Below are positions 52,636 to 60,992 of a stretch of 64,000 nucleotides of DNA, in pieces. The notes below the pieces were generated by a model. The model did no database searches. It saw only the letters and a program-made list of their open reading frames with translations, and was not told the DNA's origin. Source of the DNA: Nocardioides oceani (GTDB lineage: Bacteria; Actinomycetota; Actinomycetes; Propionibacteriales; Nocardioidaceae); the NCBI RefSeq assembly GCF_030412965.1, contig NZ_JAUHJQ010000002.1, positions 1 to 64,000 on the forward strand. The letters are read 5' to 3'. How positions within the stretch are numbered: the stretch's first letter is position 1; every line of letters begins with the position of its first letter. The position numbers were made by a program, and so were the translations under genes.

Positions 52636-53074
52636 CCGACCCGGCGCCCTCGCCCACCTCCCGCAGGGCACGGGTCGCGCCGAGGAGGTAGCGCTCGACG
52701 ACGGCGCGCTCGTGGTCGTCGAACTCCTGCTCCAGCGCGCGGAGCGCCGTGAGCATGGGGGACAGGTGCGCGAGCACCTCCGCGCGGCCGCTCTCGGTGA
52801 GGTGCACCTCCGTGCGCCGACGGTCATCCGCGTGCGCCCGACGCACGACGTGTCCCCGCGCGGCGAGGCGGTCGACGATGCCCGTGGAGGCGGCCGTGGA
52901 GACGCCCAGGAGCCGGGCCAGCTCCGCCGGGCCGATCGCGCGGCGACTGAGGTGCTGCAGCGCGACCATCTCGTGCTCGCCCAGACCGGCGGCCCGGGCG
53001 ACGGTGTGCCGCATCCGTGCGCCGGCCTCGACGAGCTCGCGCAGCGCCACCATCAGCGCTCGGCCGTCGGTCAT
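52565..53074 (-). CDS. MarR-family transcriptional regulator
   Basis: A 169-residue regulator. The winged helix spans residues ~35-105 (HEMVALQHLSRRAIGPAELARLLGVSTAASTGIVDRLAARGHVVRRAHADDRRRTEVHLTESGR), with the DxRRxxVxLTxxG wing diagnostic of MarR. It is followed by a Pro/Arg-rich tail. ATG at 53074 has an AGGTGAG site. It is divergent from the MMPL gene across 61 bp of locally AT-richer DNA and is likely to repress it. Confidence 0.87.
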   Translation of the reverse strand: MTDGRALMVALRELVEAGARMRHTVARAAGLGEHEMVALQHLSRRAIGPAELARLLGVSTAASTGIVDRLAARGHVVRRAHADDRRRTEVHLTESGRAEVLAHLSPMLTALRALEQEFDDHERAVVERYLLGATRALREVGEGAGSVSPEESPRSLPSPPRPPRRPTAR

Positions 53075-53135
53075 TTGTCTCACCTGCTTAGCATCTTCGT
53101 AGCTGAACAAGATCCTACCCGCCGAGGAGAACGCC

Positions 53136-55214
53136 GTGACCGACCACAGGCCCGAGCACCGGCCCGAGCACCGGTCCTCCCAGCGACCGCACCCGGTCAC
53201 CTCGCGCATCGTCGCGCGCCGCACCGCGTGGCTCTTCGCGTTCCTGCCCCTCGTCGCGGCGCTGCTCGGGCTGGTGCTGCTCGGCGAGGGCGACCGCCCC
53301 CAGGAGCCGCTGGACCAGCTGCCGCGCGACCTCGACTCCACGCTCGCCACCGAGCTCGAGCAGCGGCTCCCCGACGAGGGGTCCGACACCGCGGTCGTGC
53401 TCTGGACCGCCGACGAGGGCGAGCTGGACCGAGGCGCGCTGGACGAGCTGCGCTCGGTGGCCCAGGACCTCGACGCGGTCGGCGGCGGGCCGCAGGGGCC
53501 CGTCTCGGTCGCCGAGGACGGCACGGCGGCCATCGCCATCGTCCAGGTCGCCTCCGGGTCGGCGACCGACGTCTCCGCCGAGGTCGAGGACCTCCGCGAG
53601 GAGCTCGAGGAGACCGCGCCCGACGGCGTCACCGCCCGTGCCACCGGCCCCGCGGCGGTCCAGGCGGACCTGGCGGCGGTCTTCGACGGCGCGAACTTCC
53701 GGCTCCTGGCCGTCACCGCGGGCGTCGTGGCGCTGCTGCTGGTGATCACCTACCGCAGCCCGGTCCTGTGGCTCGTGCCGCTCACCGTGGTCGGCGTGGC
53801 CGACCGGTTCGCCGCGATCGCCTCCACCCAGGTCATGGCCGCGCTCGACGTCGCCTGGGACGAGTCCACCGTCGGCATCCTCTCCGTGCTGGTCTTCGGC
53901 GCCGGCACCAACTACGCGCTGCTGCTGATCTCCCGCTACCGCGACGAGCTGCGCCACGTCGAGGACCGGTACGCCGCCATGGCGACCGCGCTCGCGCGGA
54001 CGGCCGAGGCGGTGCTCGCCAGCGCCACGACCGTGGTGCTCGGCCTGCTGACGCTGCTGCTCTCGGTCGTGCCGACCACCCGCGGGCTCGGCCTGGCCTG
54101 CGCGATCGGCGTGGTCGTCGCGGCCTTCTTCGCGCTCGTCGTGCTGCCGGCCGCCCTGGTGCTGTGCGGCCGCTGGGTCTTCTGGCCGAAGGTCCCGCGC
54201 ACCGGGCAGGCGGCCCTGGTCGACATGGACTCCTTCTGGCACCGGGTCGGTGCCCGGGTCGCCCGCCGGCCGGCCGTCTTCGCCTGCGCGACCGTCGCGG
54301 TGATCGCGGCGCTGACCATCGGGCTCTTCGGCATCAGCACGGGGCTGGACCAGGACGAGCAGTTCCTCGACGAGCCGGAGGCGATCTCGGCCTCGACGCG
54401 GCTCGCGGAGTCCTTCCCGGCGGGACTCACCGATCCGACCCGCGTCGTGACCACCGCCGACCCGCAGGAGGTCGCGCGGGCGGTCGAGGGCGCCGAGGGC
54501 GTCGCCTCGGTGCAGCCGGGGCCCCAGGGGGACGGTGTCGCCTCCCTGAACGTGGTGCTCGAGGGGTCGCCCGGGTCAGGCGAGGCGGAGTCCGCGATCG
54601 CCGCGATCCGCGAGGCGGTCGACGGCCTGGACGACACCCACGTCGGCGGCACCGAGGCCTCGGCGATCGACGCCCGCGAGGGTGCCGCGCGCGAAGGGGT
54701 CGTCATCCTCCCGCTCATCCTCGGCCTCGTGCTGGCGGCGCTGCTCCTGCTGCTGCGCTCCGTCGTCGCCCCACTGATCCTCGTCGCCACCGTGCTCGGG
54801 ACGTACGCCGCGTCGATGGGCGCCGCGTGGTGGCTGTTCACCGGCCCCCTCGGCTTCTCCGCGCTCGACGAGTCGGTGCCGCTGCTGGCGTTCCTGTTCC
54901 TCGTCGCGCTCGGTGTCGACTACAACATCTTCCTGGTCACCCGCGCCCGCGAGGAGGCCGCCGGGCACGGCGCGCGCGACGGGATGCTCCGGGCGCTGGC
55001 CGCGACGGGCGGGGTCATCACCAGCGCCGGCATCCTGCTGGCCGCCGTCTTCGCCGTCCTCGGCGTGCTGCCGCTCGTCGTGCTCGCCCAGCTCGGCACG
55101 ATCATCTGCATCGGCGTCCTGCTCGACACCCTGCTCGTCCGGACCGTGCTCGTCCCCGCCGCCGCGCTGCTCCTCGGCGACCGGTTCTGGTGGCCGCGGA
55201 AGGTGCGCGGCTGA
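53136..55214 (+). CDS. MMPL-family transporter
   Basis: A 692-residue RND-superfamily membrane protein with two six-helix halves, each led by a large extracytoplasmic loop. The first core has LSVLVFGAGTNYALLLISRYRDEL (about 250-275), the second FLFLVALGVDYNIFLVTRAREEA (about 585-610), which are the repeated MMPL signatures with the proton-relay Asp/Tyr region. The N-terminus has an HRPEHRPEHR repeat. The cargo is unknown, perhaps a lipid or drug. The divergent MarR regulator suggests drug or stress induction. GTG start preceded by GAGGAGA. Confidence 0.9.
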   Translation: MTDHRPEHRPEHRSSQRPHPVTSRIVARRTAWLFAFLPLVAALLGLVLLGEGDRPQEPLDQLPRDLDSTLATELEQRLPDEGSDTAVVLWTADEGELDRGALDELRSVAQDLDAVGGGPQGPVSVAEDGTAAIAIVQVASGSATDVSAEVEDLREELEETAPDGVTARATGPAAVQADLAAVFDGANFRLLAVTAGVVALLLVITYRSPVLWLVPLTVVGVADRFAAIASTQVMAALDVAWDESTVGILSVLVFGAGTNYALLLISRYRDELRHVEDRYAAMATALARTAEAVLASATTVVLGLLTLLLSVVPTTRGLGLACAIGVVVAAFFALVVLPAALVLCGRWVFWPKVPRTGQAALVDMDSFWHRVGARVARRPAVFACATVAVIAALTIGLFGISTGLDQDEQFLDEPEAISASTRLAESFPAGLTDPTRVVTTADPQEVARAVEGAEGVASVQPGPQGDGVASLNVVLEGSPGSGEAESAIAAIREAVDGLDDTHVGGTEASAIDAREGAAREGVVILPLILGLVLAALLLLLRSVVAPLILVATVLGTYAASMGAAWWLFTGPLGFSALDESVPLLAFLFLVALGVDYNIFLVTRAREEAAGHGARDGMLRALAATGGVITSAGILLAAVFAVLGVLPLVVLAQLGTIICIGVLLDTLLVRTVLVPAAALLLGDRFWWPRKVRG

Positions 55215-55276
55215 GGGTCGGCGGCGCGCCTGCGGGACTGCCGTGGGACGTCCGGAGTCGGGGCGTGCCGAGCCGG

Positions 55277-55933
55277 TCAGTCGGACTCGGGGTTCCAGGT
55301 CTTCTTGGCCACCAGCAGCCCGTCGCCGACCGGCAGCAGCAGGCTGACCAGGTCGGGGTGCTCGACGACGGCGCGGCCGAGGTCGCGGATGGCGACGGTC
55401 TCCTCGTCGCGCTGGGCGGGATCGGCGACCCGGTCGTGCCACAGCGCGTTGTCGAAGGCCACCACGCCGCCGGGACGCAGCAGCCGCAGCGCCTCGGTGA
55501 GGTACGCGGCGTACTCCCGCTTGTCGCCGTCGCAGAAGACCAGGTCGTAGTGGCCGTCGGTGAGCCGGGGGAGGACGTCGAGCGCGGCGCCGGAGATCGT
55601 GCGGGCGCGCTGGCTGGCGATGCCGGCCTCGTTGAAGGACTGCCGCGCCAGGCGCTGGTGCTCGGTCTCGATGTCGACGGTGGTGAGCACGCCGTCGGCG
55701 CGCATCCCGCGCAGCAGCCAGAGCCCGGACACGCCGGTGCCGGTGCCGATCTCCACCACCGCCCGGGCGTCGAGGACGGAGGCGAGGAAGCGCAGCGCGG
55801 CCCCGCCGCCGGGTCCGATCGCGACCACCCCCACCTCCTGGGCGCGGGCGCGCGCGGCGGCGAGGACCTCGTCCTCGGCCACGAACTCCTCGGCATAGCT
55901 CCAGCTGGCAGCACTCACCGGCGTCGTCGTCAC
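55277..55933 (-). CDS. SAM-dependent O-methyltransferase (Rv1220c-like)
   Basis: A 218-residue class I methyltransferase of the Methyltransf_3 type. The SAM-binding motif is [18 protein letters not shown] (about residues 58-75), followed by [10 protein letters not shown] and the metal-site region [13 protein letters not shown]. It is divergent from sigE exactly as in mycobacteria. The GTG start lies 6 nt after TAGGTT (55945-55940). Substrate unknown. Confidence 0.88.
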   Translation of the reverse strand: MTTTPVSAASWSYAEEFVAEDEVLAAARARAQEVGVVAIGPGGGAALRFLASVLDARAVVEIGTGTGVSGLWLLRGMRADGVLTTVDIETEHQRLARQSFNEAGIASQRARTISGAALDVLPRLTDGHYDLVFCDGDKREYAAYLTEALRLLRPGGVVAFDNALWHDRVADPAQRDEETVAIRDLGRAVVEHPDLVSLLLPVGDGLLVAKKTWNPESD

Positions 55934-55939
55934 CCGCCG

Positions 55940-55945
55940 AACCTA
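55940..55945 (-). promoter_or_regulatory. -10 box of a leaderless promoter for the O-methyltransferase
   Basis: TAGGTT on the minus strand with 6 nt to the GTG at 55933. Confidence 0.5.
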
Positions 55946-55971
55946 CCGCGCCCGGGCCGCGCGGCTCACCC

Positions 55972-55998
55972 GGGAACACCGGCGCGCCCCGGCTCGTT
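55972..55998 (+). promoter_or_regulatory. Candidate ECF-sigma promoter upstream of sigE
   Basis: GGGAAC at 55972-55977, a 17-nt spacer, then CGTT at 55995-55998. This fits the GGAAC/GTT type of promoter used by actinobacterial SigE-like ECF factors and lies 69 nt before the first possible sigE start, suggesting autoregulation. Confidence 0.5.
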
Positions 55999-56090
55999 GG
56001 CGAGGACGTGGGCGACCGTGCTCACAGGCAACTCTCAGCGAGCGCACCTACGGTGAGGGGGACGCAGTGGTCAGGTGGAGAGGGACCGTC

Positions 56091-56708
56091 ATGGACGAGC
56101 GGGACGCAGCGCCCGGTCCGGAGCAGGCACGCACCCCCGGGGTGCCCACGTGGGACGAGGTCGTCGAGCAGCACTCCGACCGCGTCTACCGGCTCGCCTA
56201 CCGCCTGACCGGCAACCGCCACGACGCCGAGGACCTCACCCAGGAGGTCTTCGTCCGGGTCTTCCGCTCGCTGTCGGGCTACACCCCCGGCACGTTCGAG
56301 GGCTGGCTGCACCGGATCACCACGAACCTCTTCCTCGACCAGGCCCGCCGCAAGCAGCGGATCCGCTTCGACGCGCTCTCCGACGAGCGGGCCGACCGGC
56401 TGACCAGCCCCGCGCCCGCGCCGGAGGTGGCGTACGCCGACCAGCGCTTCGACGACGACGTCGAGCGTGCCCTGGCGACCCTGCCGCCGGACTTCCGCGC
56501 CGCCGTCGTTCTCTGCGACGTCGAGGGCCTCTCCTACGAGGAGATCGCCGAGATCCTCGGCGCCAAGCTCGGCACGGTGCGCTCGCGGATCCACCGCGGC
56601 CGCGCGATGCTGCGCAAGGCCCTGGCCCACCGGGCGCCGGCGGACGGTCGCCAGCGGTACTCCGGGCCCGTCGGCCACGACTCGCTGGTCCCCGGGGCCG
56701 AGCGGTGA
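56091..56708 (+). CDS. sigE: ECF RNA polymerase sigma factor SigE
   Basis: A 205-residue sigma factor. Region 2 is at about residues 20-90 ([32 protein letters not shown]...[16 protein letters not shown]) and region 4 at about 140-190 ([45 protein letters not shown]). I chose the ATG at 56091 (GAGAGGGA upstream); a GTG at 56067 with GAGGGGG upstream would add 8 residues and both may be used. The anti-sigma gene overlaps by one base, and htrA follows, as in the mycobacterial envelope-stress SigE locus. Confidence 0.9.
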   Translation: MDERDAAPGPEQARTPGVPTWDEVVEQHSDRVYRLAYRLTGNRHDAEDLTQEVFVRVFRSLSGYTPGTFEGWLHRITTNLFLDQARRKQRIRFDALSDERADRLTSPAPAPEVAYADQRFDDDVERALATLPPDFRAAVVLCDVEGLSYEEIAEILGAKLGTVRSRIHRGRAMLRKALAHRAPADGRQRYSGPVGHDSLVPGAER

Positions 56709-57187
56709 TGGGGCACCTCGGCGGCCACCTCGGCGCCAAGGTCAGCGCCCTGCTCGACGGCCAGCTCGACGCCGCCGAGGCCGAGCGGGCGTGGGCGCAC
56801 GTGCACGCCTGCCACGCCTGCCGTGACCTCGTCGAGCGGGAGGGCTGGGTCAAGACGCGCCTGGTCGGCCTGTCGATGGGCGACTGCGGCGGGGCGCCGG
56901 AGCACCTCAAGGGCGCCCTGCGCTGCGGACCCGACGGCCCCGTCGGCCTGCCCCCCGGCGACGTGTTCCTCGCGATGGCGGCCGAGCGCGAGCAGCACCG
57001 CGGACGACGTGCGGCGGGTCTCGTCGCCATCGGCGGCGGCGCCGTCGGCGCGGCCGTCATGGGCGTCATCGCGCTCGGCGCCGCCCCCGCGGACGCGCCC
57101 CCGGTCGACCGCCGCGCCCCGGTGACGCAGATCGGCACGCCCGCGCCGTCGCCGACCACCGGCGTCCCGACCTCGCGCCGGCCCTGA
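56708..57187 (+). CDS. Zinc-containing anti-sigma factor (RseA-like)
   Basis: A 159-residue protein. The ZAS motif Hx3Cx2C is present at His31, Cys35 and Cys38 (HVHACHAC) in a short N-terminal helical domain. A hydrophobic Gly/Ala-rich segment at about residues 100-125 may be a membrane anchor. It should bind and hold SigE and release it on envelope or redox stress. Start ATG overlaps the sigE stop by one base (TGATG). Confidence 0.87.
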   Translation: MGHLGGHLGAKVSALLDGQLDAAEAERAWAHVHACHACRDLVEREGWVKTRLVGLSMGDCGGAPEHLKGALRCGPDGPVGLPPGDVFLAMAAEREQHRGRRAAGLVAIGGGAVGAAVMGVIALGAAPADAPPVDRRAPVTQIGTPAPSPTTGVPTSRRP

Positions 57188-57239
57188 CCGCCGCCGGGCC
57201 GCGCCCTGCGCCCGACCACCGGCCCGGCATGATGTGGTC

Positions 57240-58634
57240 GTGAACGACCAGCAGCCCGGCCCGGACGGCTCCGAGGAGACCCAGCCCCTCGGCCGCCCCG
57301 CGGGCGAGGCCCGCCCCGGCCCGGAGGACACCGCTCCGGCCGCCGGCGGCTCGTGGCTCCCGCCGACCGCCCAGCCGCGGCCGATGCAGTGGGACGCGTC
57401 GCGGCCCGCGCCGCACGCCCCGCAGCCCGGGCAGCAGCCCCAGCCCTACGGCCAGCCGTACGGCCAGCCCTACGGCCAGCCCTACCCGGTGGCCGCCGGC
57501 GCTGCCCGCCCGTCGGCACCCCGCGGACGGGTCCCCGGCTGGATGTGGCCGCTGGTGGCAGCGCTCGCGCTGGTCGTCGGCGTCGCCGGCGGGATCTTCG
57601 GCAGCATCGTCTACGAGGCGGTGCAGGAGGAGTCCGGCTCGTCGCTCGTCGGCTCCGGGCTCGACGAGGAGGACGTCCGCACCGAGGCGCCGCTCGAGGT
57701 CGAGGACGGCTCCGTCGCGGCGGTGGCCCAGGAGCTGCTGCCCAGCACGGTCCAGATCTCCGCGGCGTTCGAGGGCGAGGCCAATGGCGCGACCGGCTCG
57801 GGCTTCGTGCTGGACGCCCGCGGGCACGTGGTCACCAACAACCACGTCGTGGCCGACGCGGCCGAGGACGACGGCGCGATCGAGATCGTCGACCAGGACG
57901 GCAACCGGTACGACGCGGAGGTCGTCGGCCGCAGCCCGGTCTACGACCTGGCGGTGCTCTACGCCGCCGAGGTGGAGGGCATGAAGCCGGCGGCGCTCGG
58001 CGCGTCCACCGCGCTGCGGGTCGGTGAGGGTGTCGTCGCGATCGGGTCGCCGCTGGGCCTGAGCTCGACGGTCACCGCCGGCATCGTCAGCGCGCTGAAG
58101 CGACCGGTGACGACCGGCGACTCGGCCAACGACTCGTCGTACATCAACGCCGTGCAGACCGACGCCGCCATCAACCCGGGTAACTCCGGCGGCCCGCTGG
58201 TCAACCTGCGCGGCCAGGTGGTCGGCGTGAACTCCGCGATCGCGACGACCGGCGGCGGCATGCTCGGTGGCGGGGAGTCGGGCAACATCGGCGTCGGCTT
58301 CGCCATCCCGATCGAGCAGGTGCGCGTCACCGCCGACCAGATCCTGCGGACCGGCAAGGCGAGCTACCCGGTCATCGGCGCCCAGGTGCAGACCGGGGAA
58401 CGTGACGGCCGCGGTGCGGAGATCGAGGAGGTCCTCGAGGACACCCCGGCCGCGGAGGCGGGCCTGCGGGCCGGCGACCTGATCGTCGCCGTGGACGGCG
58501 AGCGGGTGACCGACGGGATCGCGCTCATCGTGGCGATCCGGACCCACCAGCCCGGGGAGACGCTCGCCTTCACCGTCGTCCGCGACGGCGACGAGCGGGA
58601 GATCGCGGTCCGGCTCGGCGCCGAGACCGGCTGA
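57240..58634 (+). CDS. HtrA-like membrane-anchored serine protease
   Basis: A 464-residue protein. Residues 1-98 are a Pro/Gln/Ala-rich cytoplasmic region with a PYGQ repeat (three 12-bp units near 57443-57485). A membrane segment lies at 101-127. The trypsin-like domain follows with catalytic His202 (TNNHVV), Asp236 (VYDLAVL) and Ser316 (GNSGGPL). A PDZ domain spans about 370-455. It degrades damaged envelope proteins and, by position, belongs to the SigE stress response. GTG at 57240 chosen. Mycobacteria have tatB next; here it is absent. Confidence 0.93.
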   Translation: MNDQQPGPDGSEETQPLGRPAGEARPGPEDTAPAAGGSWLPPTAQPRPMQWDASRPAPHAPQPGQQPQPYGQPYGQPYGQPYPVAAGAARPSAPRGRVPGWMWPLVAALALVVGVAGGIFGSIVYEAVQEESGSSLVGSGLDEEDVRTEAPLEVEDGSVAAVAQELLPSTVQISAAFEGEANGATGSGFVLDARGHVVTNNHVVADAAEDDGAIEIVDQDGNRYDAEVVGRSPVYDLAVLYAAEVEGMKPAALGASTALRVGEGVVAIGSPLGLSSTVTAGIVSALKRPVTTGDSANDSSYINAVQTDAAINPGNSGGPLVNLRGQVVGVNSAIATTGGGMLGGGESGNIGVGFAIPIEQVRVTADQILRTGKASYPVIGAQVQTGERDGRGAEIEEVLEDTPAAEAGLRAGDLIVAVDGERVTDGIALIVAIRTHQPGETLAFTVVRDGDEREIAVRLGAETG

Positions 58635-58646
58635 GCGCCGGCGGCG

Positions 58647-58916
58647 TCACTCGCCGCGCGGCTCCGCCTCGCGGGCCTCGCCCGCGTCGACCCCGGCCTC
58701 CACGAAGGGGTGCTCGTCGACGAACGTGCGGGTCTGGTCGTACATCCGCTGGATGAAGTCCTCCAGCGCGGTGGCCTCGACGCGCCACTGACCGCGCCCG
58801 CCGATCTTGATGGCGGGGAGCTCGCCGCGACGGACCAGCGCGTACACCTGCGCGCTCGAGGTGTTGAGCACCTCGGCCACGTCGGCGAGCGTGAGGAAGC
58901 GGGGCGGACCGGCCAT
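58647..58916 (-). CDS. Excisionase/BldC-type small HTH protein
   Basis: An 89-residue MerR-like helix-turn-helix protein (FLTLADVAEVLNTSSAQVYALVRRGELPAIKIGGRGQWRVEATALEDFI, residues ~6-55) with an acidic C-terminus. Such proteins, including BldC relatives, bind DNA without the MerR effector domain. It is convergent with htrA and divergent from the CpaB/CpaE-like pair (100-bp gap), so control of either is possible. Confidence 0.83.
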   Translation of the reverse strand: MAGPPRFLTLADVAEVLNTSSAQVYALVRRGELPAIKIGGRGQWRVEATALEDFIQRMYDQTRTFVDEHPFVEAGVDAGEAREAEPRGE

Positions 58917-59016
58917 GGGGACATGGTGGCACCTCCGACCCCCGGTCCTCGTCCGTGCCCCGCCGATCTGTGGAGGACGGGGTGACGAGGGACCCCGCCG
59001 TCTGCACACTGTCCCC

Positions 59017-59658
59017 GTGGCCACCGACGCTCCGACCCCACCGGCGCCGCCCTCCGCGGCGCGCGCCGGCCGACCGGGGTGGCGCGACCCCCGGCTGTGG
59101 ATCGGCGTGCTGATCGTGGCGGCGTCCGTCGTGGGCGGTGCCCGCCTGCTCGACGCGGCCGACGACACCGTCGCGGTCTGGGCGGTCACCGCCGACCTGG
59201 GCGCCGGCGACCGGGTCACCGCGGACGAGCTCGTGGCCCAGCGGGTGCGGTTCGCCGACGGCGGGGCCGGCGACCGCTACTTCCGCGTCGAGGAGGAGCT
59301 GCCGGCCGACCTCGCACTGGTGCGCGGGGTGGGCGCCGGGGAGCTGCTGCCACGCGCCGCGGTCGGCACCGTGGACGAGACCGGCGCGGTGTCCGTGCCG
59401 CTCGCGGTCGACCTGGTGCCGCCGGCCGTGGCCGACGGCTCGGTCGTCGACGTGTACCTCACCGGCTCGGCCGGGACCCCCGACGGCCCGGTGCTCGACG
59501 ACGTCGTGGTGGTCGACGCGCCCCGCCTCGACGAGGGCTTCGGCGCCACCGGGCAGCGGCAGCTGGTCGTCGCCGTGGCCGAGGACGCGGCCGAGCAGTT
59601 CTTCGCCAGGCTGGCCCGGGTCGAGAACCCGCTCACGACCGTCACCCAGGTCTCGTGA
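59017..59658 (+). CDS. SAF-domain protein, CpaB-like
   Basis: A 213-residue protein with one membrane segment (residues ~28-47) and a SAF domain (AVTADLGAGDRVTADELVAQRVRF...LVRGVGAGELLPRAAVG, about 60-115), followed by a CpaB/RcpC-like C-terminal part. In Flp-pilus systems such proteins sit in the envelope beside the secretin. No pilin, secretin or CpaF ATPase is encoded nearby. GTG start; the stop overlaps the next start (GTGA). Confidence 0.8.
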   Translation: MATDAPTPPAPPSAARAGRPGWRDPRLWIGVLIVAASVVGGARLLDAADDTVAVWAVTADLGAGDRVTADELVAQRVRFADGGAGDRYFRVEEELPADLALVRGVGAGELLPRAAVGTVDETGAVSVPLAVDLVPPAVADGSVVDVYLTGSAGTPDGPVLDDVVVVDAPRLDEGFGATGQRQLVVAVAEDAAEQFFARLARVENPLTTVTQVS

Positions 59659-60992
59659 ACCCGGTCGTCGTCCTCCTCGTGGGGGTCGGGGCGGCCTGGG
59701 AGTCCGACGCGCTGCGCCGCTTCGACGGACGGCGCGACGTGGTCGTCCTCAAGCGGTGTGTCGACGTCGACGACCTGCTCGCCGCCGCCTCCGCGGGCCA
59801 GGCCGACGTGGCGGTGGTGGGCATCGACGCCCCCGGGCTCGACGCGGCCGCCGTCGACCACCTGCGCCACCACGGCGTGCAGCCCGTGGCGGTGGTCCCC
59901 GCGGACGCGGTCGACGCCGGCCGGCTGCGCGCCTCGCGGATCGGCATCGTCGGGGTCGTCGACGAGGCGGCGCTGCACCTGCTGCCCGACGCCGTGGTCG
60001 CGGCGCTCAGCGCCCCTGGGGCGCCGCCGACGATGCCGCGCCACGCGCCGCCGTCCGCCCGCCCCGACGCGGGCGCGCCGCCCGCCGAGCAGCCGGGTCC
60101 GCGGGGCCCGCGCGGCCGGGCGGTGGTGGTCTGGGGGCCGGCCGGCGCACCGGGACGGACGACGGTGGCGGCGGCCGTCGCCGCGGAGCTGGCCCGCCGG
60201 CGCCGGCGCACGATCCTGGTCGACGGCGACCCGTACGGCGGGACGGCGGCCCAGCAGCTCGGCATCCTCGACGAGGTCTCGGGGCTCCTGTCCGCCGCCC
60301 GGCTGGCGACGGCCGGCACGCTGGCCGAGGGGTTCACCTCGGTGCAGCGCGGCCTCGACCAGCACCTCAGCGTCGTGACCGGGCTCCCGCGGGCCGACCG
60401 GTGGGCCGAGGTCCGGGCCGGCACCGTGGAGCACCTGCTGGAGGTGGGGCGCGATCACGGTGACGTCGTCGTCGACACCGGGTTCAGCCTCGAGGAGGAC
60501 GGGATCGACCCCGCCCGTCCGGGCCGCAACCGGCTGACGCTCGAGGCGATCGGGGCCGCCGACGAGCTGCTCGTCGTCGGCACCGCCGACCCCGTCGGCC
60601 TCTCGCGGCTGGCGCGCGGTCTCGTGGAGCTCGGCGAGGTGACCGGCGGCGCGCCGGTGCGGGTCGTGGTCAACCGGATGCGGCCGACCCTCGGGTGGTC
60701 CGAGCGGGACGTCGCCGCGATGGTGGCGGGCTTCGGGCGGATCGCCTCGCTCCACTTCGTGCCTGACGACCGGGCGGGGGTCGACCGCGCCGTCGTCGCC
60801 GGCCGCACGCTGCTGGAGTCGGGGGAGTCGCCCGCCACGCGGGCCGTGGCGGCCGTCGTCGACGCGCTGCAGCCCACCCAGCAGCCGGCCCAGCAGCCGC
60901 CCCGGCCCCCGCCCGCCGGGACCGGGACCGGGACCGGCGACGGGCGGCGCGGGCTCAGGCGGCGAACAGCAGGTAGAGACCGCCGACGGTGA
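59655..60992 (+). CDS. CpaE/ParA-like P-loop ATPase with deviant Walker A
   Basis: A 445-residue protein. Residues 1-115 look like a receiver-type alpha/beta domain (VVVLLVGVGAAWESDAL...DVAVVGIDAPGLD). Residues ~150-400 are a MinD/ParA-like domain with VVVWGPAGAPGRTTVAAAVAAELA (Walker A with Arg where Lys is usual), ILVDGDPYGG and DVVVDTGFS. A Pro/Gln- and Arg-rich tail ends the protein. Together with the CpaB-like neighbour it suggests a partial pilus-like or polar-localisation module. The 3' end overlaps the convergent membrane-protein gene by 38 nt. Confidence 0.8.
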   Translation: MNPVVVLLVGVGAAWESDALRRFDGRRDVVVLKRCVDVDDLLAAASAGQADVAVVGIDAPGLDAAAVDHLRHHGVQPVAVVPADAVDAGRLRASRIGIVGVVDEAALHLLPDAVVAALSAPGAPPTMPRHAPPSARPDAGAPPAEQPGPRGPRGRAVVVWGPAGAPGRTTVAAAVAAELARRRRRTILVDGDPYGGTAAQQLGILDEVSGLLSAARLATAGTLAEGFTSVQRGLDQHLSVVTGLPRADRWAEVRAGTVEHLLEVGRDHGDVVVDTGFSLEEDGIDPARPGRNRLTLEAIGAADELLVVGTADPVGLSRLARGLVELGEVTGGAPVRVVVNRMRPTLGWSERDVAAMVAGFGRIASLHFVPDDRAGVDRAVVAGRTLLESGESPATRAVAAVVDALQPTQQPAQQPPRPPPAGTGTGTGDGRRGLRRRTAGRDRRR

